From NCBI GenBank assembly GCA_002633005.1, contig NMRA01000996.1, positions 6,435-70,434 on the forward strand: 64,000 nt of DNA. The letters run 5' to 3'. This DNA is from Phoronis australis. Its lineage: Eukaryota; Phoronida; Phoronidae. Position numbers and translations under genes: made by a program. Numbering within the stretch: position 1 is the first letter of the stretch; the number at the start of each line of letters is the position of its first letter. The notes under the pieces are model-generated. The model saw only the letters and a list, made by a program, of their open reading frames with translations, did no database searches and was not told the origin of the DNA. Shown one piece after another: positions 1 through 10,949 of this stretch.

Positions 1-318
1 CCCTTTCCTACGGAACGGGCACGCGAGAAGAAGGTGAACACCAGGATGTCTCGCATACAGGTCATCAACGTCCCTTGGTACCTTTACCACCACAACACAG
101 GTGAACACAAGGTCGTCTCTGATACAGGTCCTTGACTCCTGGAACCTTCCACGCGCGCTGTCCCGAGGTCCGTGGGTACTAGTTGGCGGTGCTTCATCGG
201 TAGATCATCCGTTTGCCGACTACGCCATTTGTAGTAATAGCCAAGATTACCCGACCCGGGGATCGAACCCGCGACCCCCATAAAACCGGCAAGCGTGCTA
301 ACCATTCAGCTAGTAGGC
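1..318 (-). repeat. tRNA-derived SINE, tail internally duplicated
   Basis: Read on the minus strand, 318 to about 250 resembles a tRNA head. It has a box A-like TAGCTGAATGG (complement of 302-312) and a box B-like GGTTCGATCCC (complement of 258-268), the two halves of an internal RNA polymerase III promoter. The acceptor ends do not pair as in a working tRNA, so this is a SINE head and not a tRNA gene. The tail holds two diverged copies of a unit reading aggtgaacac then acaggtc on the plus strand (about 33-85 and 100-150). The element probably continues past the left edge of the window. Short open frames here have no coding support. Confidence 0.6.
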
Positions 319-1289
319 AATTGCCCATTAGCGAGTAGCTAACAGAGGCTCATATAATTCACCGGAAGCACATCTACAACACTGATAAAATGAAATTCAT
401 AAAAAATAAACAAACTCATTCTTAAATCCACCTTACGTCCTAAAATTTTATAATTTATACTAACCTTTGTGAAGTTGGCCTTAAATTATTACTTCTAAGT
501 TGGAAGTAATGTCCAAGCTTTAGCAAGAACTGAGTTTCTGTTATTGCTTGAGACCAGGCTGTATCGACTTGTCGTACGTGTCATGTTATGTGCTGGGCCT
601 TAAAAGTGTATTTGAAATGTCAGTACTTTTGATGCAGGTATCCATACAAGTCCTTGTTCACTCGGTGTTCTTTAACATTTTCATTAACCTTTTTTCACAG
701 AAGTGATATATTTGAAGATGATAAAAATTCTGTCAAAGAAGCAAATTAAAGACTACTTTCCAAGGACTATAAAACTGCATTGTCTTAACTTGTTGCTTAC
801 AACTCAAAGAAGAGGTTTTGTCTAGGCGTGGAAGGGATGATGAATCGACAGTAATGTCATTGCTTGGGGACATGGGGACAGTATATTGATCACCATTGGC
901 AATTGATCAAACCTGATCTCGAGCTGTGTCCAACAAACTGTCAGTTCTTTCACGTAGAGCAGAAATCACATCAAATTTATTCCACAGAACAAGTTGATAT
1001 GATCGAATGCGTGAAAGTGATCTAAAAAATTCTAAGTGAGAGCACATAATTTTTTCAGCTTGATGTATTAAGTTCGGTAACAGCGTACCAATATCAAGCT
1101 TGCGAACAAAATGTTGAGTCATGTTTTAACGAAACTTGGTGTAAAAGAAGTGTCTCCTAAGTATAAACTCACTGATAAGAGCATATTTACACAAACCTGC
1201 ATAAGCGGACATTTTTTTGTATTTGCTTTTGTCCGTGGTTAATGTTTCATTTCTGTCCTAGAATGGTCTGCCTTATGAAAAGAACTTCA
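319..1289. other. noncoding, nothing recognised
   Basis: AT-rich sequence without a convincing exon, RNA gene or repeat. The 71-codon minus-strand frame at 907-1122 has no splice-site or family support. Confidence 0.5.
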
Positions 1290-2225
1290 GGAAATTGTCA
1301 TCCTGAAACTAAGTGAGAATTTCTTAGGATTCCAGTGAGATTCCAATGAGAATCTAATTAATTAAGATCCCATTCAAATTAGTAAGAAAAAAATCATTCT
1401 TGTGCGAATATAGTGATATTCCAGTGTGATTGCAATGAGAATCTAACTAATTTGCATAGCATTCCCACTCAGTAAGAATTTGTGTCACTGAAAATCTCAC
1501 TGAGTGAGAATCTCACTGGGTGACAATTTTGAACTTAGAATATTTTATCAGTGCCTTTTATAGCCGTTGACTGAATTAGATGAGAGTTGGTAACCAAAAT
1601 GCTGCTTATTTTTGTGAGTTTATCTCGAAATTTGACTAAAGTTACAATTTAATTGCAATGATTAACATGGTGAAATACAGAAAACTTAAACTAACAATTT
1701 CATTGCTTTCTGTGAATTAGCAAAATTATACTAAAAACTCAGCTGCCAATACAAAGTGAATACTAATCAGTCCAATACTGTTGCTTCATATGCTCTAGTA
1801 GATGTATGTCTAGGATCCCTCTGGTTGACTTGCAGACAAATTGTTCAGTGATTTCACAATATTTGTGAGAAAAACATCAACAATCTTCCAGCGATTTCTC
1901 TACTTCATCACAAGTGTTCATTCCTGGCACCATTTTATTTTGAATCAGAAATCTGGTCCAACTGAAATTTCCACAGGAATAGCCAATGAGCCTGTTTGAA
2001 TATCCTAACAGCTCAGTCTAATTTTTGCAAAACATAATTCTCACTCAATTCTCACTCAGAAATTTTGTAACTCAAAAATTTTCACTTAATTCCCACTTTT
2101 TCTTACTTTCCTTTGACTCCTTCAAATTCTCAGTGGATTCTCACTTGCATTTCTCACTCAAATGGTTCTTTAAGTGAAAATCTCACTGGAATGTCATTAG
2201 AATCCAGTGAGTTTCTCACTTTCTT
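1290..2225. repeat. inverted-repeat segment rich in agtgagaat / attctcact
   Basis: The left part (about 1300-1530) repeats agtgagaat and agtgagattcc many times. The right part (about 2035-2225) carries the complements ttctcact and aatctcactgg. The two parts therefore form diverged inverted arms of roughly 200 bp around about 500 bp of plain AT-rich sequence, like a foldback or MITE-type element. Exact ends and target-site duplications are not resolved. Confidence 0.5.
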
Positions 2226-2539
2226 TTGCTACATATACTGAGATATATATATACAGTGAAGTGCTTTATCCTCTGGGTATCATATGAAATGTAATACTAG
2301 GTTACTATACAAAAGATTGCTATGTTCACCTTAATAATGGTTTCCCATCTGGGTGTTGGATTCATTGTAGAATCATATGATTGATAAAATACCCATTAGA
2401 CGGAATCTCAGAGCTTTTTGGGCATGAGAAGGTAACTAATTTTCTTTGGTACCACAGTGGTCTATGGGTATCCTCATGCTTGGAAATGGCCGTCTGGCAG
2501 GTTCGCTCTGGTGCGTGCGGTCAGGGGAGCCACGAGAAT

Positions 2540-3360
2540 GGCATTCAAAAATTGAGCTAGGTTAACTTTTCTGGTTAACACTTCAAACTGCCTTCGATAC
2601 CTACTGAAATCCACTGTGTCAAAATTGGTCACTGCCAGTGGGGAGTATCAGCCAGATGGTTATAAAAAAGGTAAAAAATTGAGCTAGATCAATCCAAGAG
2701 GTAACCGCATGAAACCAGTTGCAAAATATTCACCGCGAGACAAGGTATCATGAATGAACACTGCCAGACGAATCTAGTGGTGGGTTAGCCCAGCCAGACA
2801 CGCCCAAATATCTGAGTTGAGTTAGATCAACCTACCATGTAACCGTTTGAAACCAATTCCACGATGTTCAGCATCACTGTACATGGCACAACAGTTAGAT
2901 GCCAGACAATTTCAGTGGTGGGGTGTTCCTGCCAGACGATTATCAAAAAGGGTTAAAAATTGAGCTAGATCAACCCAAGAGGTAACCACTTAAAACCAGT
3001 TGCAAAATATTCACCGTAAGCCCAGGTGCCACAAATAAACACTGCCAGACAAATCTAGTGATGGGTTAGCCCCTCCAGACACGCCCAAATACCTGAGTTG
3101 AGCTAGATCATCCCAAGAGGTAACGGAATGAAACCAGTTGCAAAATATTCGTCGTGAGGCCAGGTATCAAGAATAAATACTGCCAGACAAATCTAGTGGT
3201 GGGTTATCCCTGCCAAATACGCCAAGTACCTGAGTTGAGCTAGACAAATCCACCAGGTAACCGTTTGAAATCAATTGCGCGGTGTTGACAGCACGTGGCA
3301 CAACAGTAAGATGCCAAATAATTTTAGCGGTGTGGTGCCCCCGTCAGAAAAATGATAAGG
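2540..3360. repeat. tandem repeat, about 139-bp period, 5-6 copies
   Basis: The landmark ttgagctagatca...ggtaacc recurs near 2677, 2815, 2958, 3094 and 3233, a spacing of 136-143 bp, with a weaker copy near 2551. Each unit also carries gccagacaaatctagtgg and a gaaaccagttgc/gaaaccaattcc segment. Two subtypes are visible: 2677, 2958 and 3094 read aagaggtaac, while 2815 and 3233 read ggtaaccgtttgaaa. No coding content is seen. Confidence 0.8.
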
Positions 3361-6300
3361 AGTCGAAACAAAACTGGTTCTAAACCCATTCACGCTGAAT
3401 AAGCATCACATTGAGAACCAGGCACTTCGATATTTAATAAAGCCAGTGAGTCCGTACGGCATAGGTCACCACACAAGGTGAGAGATTTTTGTCCGCAAGT
3501 TTACGTCAGGGCATGAAAACCAGAAATGTCGCGCCTGAGGTTTGAGCGACCTCACAAGTCTATGCGACAACAGTGGAATACTCCATATGATTCACTACTA
3601 AAAATAAAACCGAAAATCCGTCTGTGACGGATGGCACATTGTGTATGCACGAATTTCGACTTTTCGTTGTCCTATTCTACCAGTCTAAACAATCCCCCTG
3701 TCTTCGGACAAATCATTTGATGCAACTGCTAAGACGAGGAATAATCTAAATGCCGTCTTTTGCTGTCGTCTGCGTAATGTATGCTCGCCAGATTACTTCC
3801 TTTCACATAGTGATTCATGTAAAATTTAGGAAAACTGATCAGTTTTGGACAATTTACATATTTCTTGTAAACCGAGCCTACAGAGAACTCCAGAGACACG
3901 TCAAGACCAATGACGTCAGTAGCTATATCGACAGTTTCCCCATCAATGCTAGATGTATTCTTTGCCCTGAATCGCCCAAAGTAGTCCCCAGATGGGGAAC
4001 ATTGTGGAAATAACGAGTCCTGATAGTTTTCCAGTTTATTTAGATTGACAATCATTTCATTGGCACGACACAGATATGCGGACAATGGAACTGTTCATCT
4101 TTTCTCTTCATAGTGAATATAAAACGCGTTCAAATTAATTATTCATAGATCTGTATGTTGTATATGGTGCTCAGCCATCGTGCTGACCGCCCCAGGCATC
4201 CACATTGGGGGAGTGGGTATCCAACCACTATGTATAATCTATTTGGAAATTGCGTTTATGTTTCACCTTAATTTACTTTTATTATTAATAGTTACAGCCA
4301 GGGGGGTTCGAGCAAACCCCCCCTCCCCCTCTGAAAAGGTCCAGCCCCAGCATATTCCTTAAAAGGTTCCTGAAGTACAATAACGTGCATTTTTAATGTA
4401 ATTTAATTGATGAATAAAGTCTATATCGGAAATCACATTTTTTTACTCTTTCACATTTTGTAAAAAAGCGTTTTCCAATGGTAATCCCTGTTGGTTAATA
4501 TGCGTCTGATGTCACTGAGGCTGTACTGTGGGTGAAGGCAATAAGATAAATTGCTTATTATGTACATAGCTCATTGGGTGAATGCCTCTTGGCTACCCAA
4601 CTGTGCTTAATGTATATAATTCATCTGTGATCTTGGCTCTCAAAAGTTCATAATAAATGAGTTTACTGCTGTGTAGTGTTGAGTATAGTGGAACGATGCT
4701 GTTCTCAGCATGGGCCAGGAAGGGGCCCCCGAGTGTGATAGCCTTGCCTTGGTGCAAGCTGTATAGTAAATTTACAGTAGCTGTTACACCAGCGTGGGTA
4801 TAAACTGATCATATAAAATTTGACAGAAAATTAGTGTCATTAGAAATTACACTCTTCCTGGAGTAAACTAAATTATTTGCTGGTGCTGAAAAAAATTGGC
4901 ATTCTGCCGTTCACTCTGCTGCTGAAATTTGGGTGCGCTCTTTAAGGTCGGCTTTCAGCGCCCTCATGTGTTGCATGTCACAACAAATTATTAGAGCTGA
5001 TTTCATTTCTTAACAAGTTTTTAATAGCAGGAAACCAAATTTCATAAAAAAATTTGCTCCTGCCAAGCTGTCATCATTTCCCGACAGATCACGCAAAATT
5101 TTAGGAAATGGCGCGTGTTGAGCGTACTGTTTTCTTTGTTACAAAAGGCTGAGAATTATGAAGTAAATTAACGTTTACTAGATTGTTTTTTCAATTAAAT
5201 GGCTTCAGCGGGCAAGGTGAGTGTCAGTTGACACCCAGATGTTTGCACACTCCCCTGCCGGTTGAGAGCTCTATGATGATGTAAGTTTCGTGACTAGGTG
5301 ACGAGTAGAACTATCCAGCTTATGTAAAATTTCGGAGTGTAACGGAGCTCAACACACAGTGCTACTGGTACCTATTGTATTTTGAAGATAGTCCTCATAC
5401 AGCTAGCTGGTTGGCTAGGCCCAGGTATGAATCAAAGTGACAGGAAAGAAAAACGAAAAACGTTGTGAGTATGCACATGTTGGTCTGTCAACTGGACTAC
5501 ATAGTCGCACGGCTAATGACATCTTTTTGTGCTGTGCAGCCTCAGTGACGTCACGAAAAATAGCGCTTGCAGTGGGGCTTTATGAAACTAATAATTTTTT
5601 ACTTTTGGAAGTAAAAAAGAAAAATACTGTGCACTATTTAGGAATATGTGGATGCCAGTAACCAACCTTTATACTTTAAAAATTCATATTAAAATGCTGA
5701 AACTTGTAGTTCAAGCCTCTTTTAACATGTGGAGAATTTCTCCCTTACACTGGTGACCACTCTGATTCCCTAAGCCCCAGACAACTTTTAGGATGCCTAT
5801 TCAGCACGCCCTTTGTATTGAAGTAGATCTGAGCAAATGAAGTGGAGAGGTAATTGCTTGCATTACTGTCTCAACAATGGTTGTTGTTGATTCCTCCAAT
5901 TTGGTTTTCTTTGACATTTGCAAAGTTATAGCAATAGCTCATTGGTTATAGCCTGCAACTCTGGAGAATAGTTTTAACTTGGTATGTTAAAATGACTAAA
6001 AAGGTTAACTTGTGTTTATCGTCACAAAGGGGCACTGCCCAAAGGAATGATAAGTTTCATATTGATTTTCTTTATTTAATTTTTAATGCTTGTGTCCACT
6101 TGTGTTTTTTCCAACCGGGAACGGGTTGATAACTTTTTATCTAAGTTTTGAACTTTAAGTGCCAAAACAGTGGTAAATTTTGATCGCCAGCTAAACTTAA
6201 TTAGTTAACTTCATTGTGAGCCCATCCCTAAACTTACCACATTACAGGTACACTGAACATTTCACGTGTCATTAAAGTTTAATCTTTATTAGAACTCAAA

Positions 6301-7926
6301 TAATAAAATAAAAACGAAAGTGCAAGTATGGTGATAACCAAACTGAAGATTTGGAATCTCTGGACAATTTTGGTTGGGCTGACTATATATAACTATTTTA
6401 GCTCTTTGTCAGTAATAAAAAATGATAAGTGGGCACAACTGTTTCCTGGTAAAAAATCTGGTTAAACGAGATGGAAAGAATATTAAAAAATGAATCCACG
6501 TGATATTGTTAACTATGATCAGCGTTCTGCTTTTTTGGTTTAATTGCAAGCTTAGTCCGGTAGAAGTGTAGACGTTTAAAAATTTTGAATTGAAAGTGAT
6601 CGTCAATTATATAAGTATGTTGTTCATCCAGTGTCCACTTTGATTGTGGATTGGTGGATTGACATCCATGCGTGTACACGTTTGAGCATTTCTGTTCTTT
6701 TAAATTCAGTGAGTTCATTACAGGCAGTCCTTTGTTGTGCTCAAAATCCAGATATTCAGCTACCGTGTTTTCTTGCACTGAGAATACCCCGTCGAGCATT
6801 TTCACGTTGTGATGATCAATGAAAATCTTCTCTAGTCAATCAATGTCAATGGTCCACAACCCTGCAGACTTCATACGAGCTACAAACCTGATGCAAAAGA
6901 TTTCCAAGGTTCTATGTCACTATGGCGAAGTTTCAATACTCCGAAGGTCCTGTACTCCAAATGTCTACTACTCCGAAGGTTTCTTACCTTCTAAAATTCA
7001 CTACTGTGAATTTCCACTATTCCAAAACTCCGACAGTTCTCTACTCTTGATTGTGTGATCATTACTCATATTCTCAAGCAGATACAACATCTGGGGCACA
7101 CATAAAGGCTGCGGCGACCAGCGGCAGTTTCAAATTTAGGAAGACTGAATGGGATTCCCCGACTTCGTGAGAACTGGCAGGGACAGGGTGGCCTACTAAC
7201 TTCATTGAGTTTCGACCCGGCCATATTCGTCGCAGTGCAATGCTATCTTGACATGGGGATCTGATGAATGTTTCATGGTTGATAATTCATCAGTATGCTA
7301 CTTCAGATCATTTTAAAATGCAAGTGCGTACTCATTTTAAGACATGCGAGCAATTTCTCGATCATGCGCAGTGAAATCTGTCCACCGTTTCCTAAGTTGT
7401 GCTTGTCATCTGGAGAGGGTGGTCACTGTCTACATGAAATCCTAACAGAGTGCTTTAGGGCAAATCCGTGAAAAGGTCAACCTTGACCCAAAAATTAAAG
7501 TTGTGGCTACACTAATATTTCTGGTCTCAACTGAAAGTCCATTCTCTTTAGTTTCAGGTCCCATATTTGACTGTCTTATAACGTTCAATTTTTTGCTTAA
7601 ATGGACCCATTTTTGGGATCACTTGACCCTAAAAAATTAGCTCAATTTTCATGTGTGTTTTGCTAATTATTGTCATAAAAAGCTAATTATGGGGATTTCA
7701 CTATACTATCAATTTTGGGCAGTCACATGAATTCCAAACTTTATAACTTTCGCACATTATTGACCTATTGGGGTCAAAGGTCAACTCCTGCATATCATGG
7801 TGCCATACATCCATCACAAAAAGTGTTAAAAATTTTAGTTAGGAAAACTATTAGTAATTTGAAATTTGGAAGTCAACTCAAACTTTGAAACAAATTTAGA
7901 AAAGAAACTTTGATACTTGTACTGGC
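3361..7926. other. noncoding, no supported gene
   Basis: The 118-codon minus-strand frame at 3729-4085 is no longer than chance allows here and has no family motif. At 5199-5216 a short ATG frame (MASAGK) runs into a consensus gtgagt donor in phase 0. It is one weak candidate for the missing tetraspanin first exon, but it lacks the Cys-Lys and first-TM residues expected there. Confidence 0.4.
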
Positions 7927-9640
7927 GACTTGGAATTTCCCCAGGTCACCAAACACAATCTGAGGTCGCATTGGTGACCTGCAGGTCGAGCGCTGGATGC
8001 TGTTAAGAGTACGACTGATGTTTGTTGCATGTGTCCGACTACCGTGGTGTCCCCAAGTGGCAATTGTGGAATCTGCAGCTGTATTTTTTTAATGAACGGT
8101 TGCAAGATCTTTGTAAAATTTGGTATGTGTATTTCTATTCATTTGGCAACACATGAATGGTTCTGACAACTGCTGTGCTTCCAAGTAAAAAGTTGATGTT
8201 TTATGATCATGTCTATATCCTTGGAACTCCTGGACTGATTTTCATGAAATTTGGCAATAAGGACACAACACCATGTTCCTATTTTCGATTTGGTTCAATG
8301 CACCATCTAGTGACTGTTTTATGATGCTATTATTATGTGCACTGAGCGTAGTCTCGATTAATAGCAATCTGACAATACTTTGCAAGCCTAGGAATCATTC
8401 ATTTCAGTTAAGGAATAAGTTGAAGCCAATTTTATACTTGGTAATTGTCAAAGTCAAAAGTTTCCTCATTTGTCTGAATGCCGCGTTAAAGCTGCAGGAG
8501 ATTCCGTTGACTTTCAGCCAGACAATTTTGCAAATTTCAATTTGCCTGCAAAGCCATATGATCAATAATTGTGTTTCCATGGTTACTACCCTTGAACCAT
8601 GTAAATGAACACTGCTTTGGAGCTCTCTGTTTAGAACCTCCATCTCTAATAATTATTCCCTGATGTGAAATGTACTGTTTTGTCAGCACTTGTAGCCTGT
8701 CTTTTCAGTTATTGGGGGTTAATTATTTAATTTAATGTGTCCTTACAATATGTGAAATCTCAATATTGCCAAAGCCCAAGTACTTACAGACTGTAAATCT
8801 AAAGGCCCAGTCTTCAGACTGGAATTATTACTTAGGGTAGTTAGCTGCCTGCAATCTTACTGTTGAAGCCATCAAGGAACTCTACTGGTTGCATTCTTTT
8901 ACCATTAAGGACCATTACATGGCCAGCCAATAAGGCCAGTTCCATTTATATACTGATGAACTAAATCAGCCATTTTGAAAAAGTGGCTGCTACTTCATGT
9001 GTTGAATGAGTGTTTCAATTAATGTGAAAAGTATTTCACTCATTTTCACAATTCATAATGTTAAGTTTGGTAAAGTTACGCCAATTTAAAATAACTAAAA
9101 TTTAATGTTACTGATCATTCTCACTCTGCTAGGGGTGAGTATATCAAACTTTCATTTTTTAAAAACCCTTGCAATGCCATTCAAAAACCCTTTTTGCTTC
9201 AAGTTTTTGTAGTGGAACTGTTTGTTTTCTTACTGCCAGTTATACTTCCTAATCTACCACATGGTGATCTCACTGGCCTAATGGAGTTCATTGATTGCTA
9301 ATGCACAGATTGGTTGACCATTGCTACTTTGAACATTTAGGAATTGGAAGTTTGTGGTTTTAACTTGACCTACTTTGCATTGTGTGGGTTCTTAAATTAG
9401 TCATTTCTATTATTTAAGATAATTTGAATTTCACTTTCAGAAGTTCATGGTTACAACATTCTCATTAATGTTTAACCATTTGGATGTTAGTGGCCTGACC
9501 TAACACCCAGTCTAAAAGTTTTCAATTATTTTAAATGATATAGTGAATGCCACTCTCAGTTTACAACAGTACTTTGATTGGGTGACCAGCAGGTCACCAA
9601 TGTGACCTCGGATTTTTTTCGACCTGGTAAAAATCTCAAA
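7927..9640. mobile_element. non-autonomous element with terminal inverted repeats
   Basis: 7927-7988 and the complement of 9579-9640 match over about 60 bp. Both contain a CCAGGTC...gaggtc motif followed by cattggtgacctgc. The 1.6 kb between them holds no transposase-like frame. This looks like a MITE or internally deleted DNA transposon. The superfamily is not identified and the ends are approximate. Confidence 0.55.
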
Positions 9641-10392
9641 TTGCCACTCACACAAATCTGAGACCGTGCTCAAAATACGGCTTAATGCAAAGTAAAACAG
9701 CCGGGTGTTGGAATCATTTGATAGAATCTCGAACAGCGTAATGATGAATCATGTGCAGATGGCGTGTCTTGGTTGCTGGCTTCCCCTTTAGGTAGGAGGC
9801 AGGTTAGGCATGGGCCCAGCATTAAATCAATCTTGCATGCAGGTTAAACTGTTAAAGTCACATCATTGTGATTAGTTATCTTCCGAGTGTAGCTGAGCAC
9901 CTGTTGAAGCAGGTAAGAGTCCTTAAACCCTCCTTCCTGCATGAGGAGGTATTCCCCCAACAAAGGCAAGAAGCTGTTTATGTTGTGATTACATGTATAA
10001 CATTTTTAATCATCAAAGTCGACCTCTATGACTTTGGCAGTGAGCCAATCTCTAGTGCACGGCCCGCGTGTTGCTTTTTAGTTACGGTCATGCACATTGT
10101 ATTATTTTATCACTGTCTGTAACGCACTACACCAGTGATCTGCCAAAGTTGTCAAGAGCTAGATATTTGGCCACCAGGGGCACGACTCTTGTACCTGGAT
10201 GGCGCCACCTATCGGATTGCTACCATGTGAGCCAGAGATGTGTTTTATGTGGAATACTGGGCTGGATTACAAGTAATCGGTCTTTACAGAGCTTACTATT
10301 TCTTCTAATTTCCCCTTCAACTGAAAGAAAATAAAGAGCGTAAGACCAGTCTTGGAATAGATATTCTTGGGAATGTTTGCCTAGATTTCCGC

Positions 10393-10420
10393 TGTGTGTG
10401 TGTCTGTGTGTGTGTGTGTG

Positions 10421-10465
<45 letters not shown>

Positions 10466-10466
10466 G
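10393..10466. repeat. compound microsatellite (tg)n(tctg)n
   Basis: A run of tg dinucleotides with one interruption is followed by about ten tetranucleotide tctg/tgtc units. It lies about 300 bp before the first confirmed tetraspanin exon. Open frames on both strands across it only translate the repeat and are not genes. Confidence 0.97.
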
Positions 10467-10760
10467 GGCCAGGACTTTCGCACATCGTGGTTTGAAAAAC
10501 TCGTTTTCTGTTTGGGGACCTGGAAATTTTGCCAGATCGCATTTGGCATGTTGATGTTATGATAAGGGTCGAGCTGTGTTTTAAGGAAATTAAAACTGAT
10601 TTTAAATTCCAAGTGTGCTTCATTCTGAAGTACTTGCAGTAAGACCAATTCACTAGTACCTACCAGTTTTAACAGAAACTCTGTAAATTGTTCCTACTGT
10701 TGCACTACCCAGTTTTCTGCCGTTGACTTTTTCATATGCCAGGTATAATGTCTCTTTCAG

Positions 10761-10949
10761 ATGATGGGTTTAGCCATCCTGGCTATAGGAATCTGGATGA
10801 AGGTGGATCTTTATCGTTACATGCAGCTGACCACTGTTTACTATGAAGAGGCTCCCTTCGTCCTGATTGGTATTGGAGCTTTGATCGTCATTATTGGAGG
10901 GCTTGGGTGCTGTTGTGCTTGCAAAGGTCATGGCCGCCTACTGTATATG
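10761..10949 (+). CDS. tetraspanin exon: end of TM1, small loop, TM2
   Basis: The acceptor is tctctttcag, the donor gtatgtgt, and the 63 codons are in phase 0 at both ends. The exon starts inside TM1 (MMGLAILAIGIW), the same place where tetraspanin genes commonly have an intron. The first ATG is therefore an internal methionine and not the start. TM2 ends in GCCCACKG, the juxtamembrane cysteine cluster that is normally palmitoylated in the family. Confidence 0.93.

Noticed and set aside
250-318. functional tRNA gene on the minus strand
   Set aside because: A and B boxes are present but the acceptor stem does not pair and the sequence continues as a SINE body.
3729-4085. 118-codon minus-strand frame containing YADD
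   Set aside because: YADD lacks the hydrophobic flanks of a reverse transcriptase active site, there are no other motifs, and the length is within chance for this much AT-rich DNA.
10220-10648. 142-codon minus-strand frame (and shorter frames on both strands)
   Set aside because: It is carried open by the tg/tctg microsatellite and only translates the repeat.
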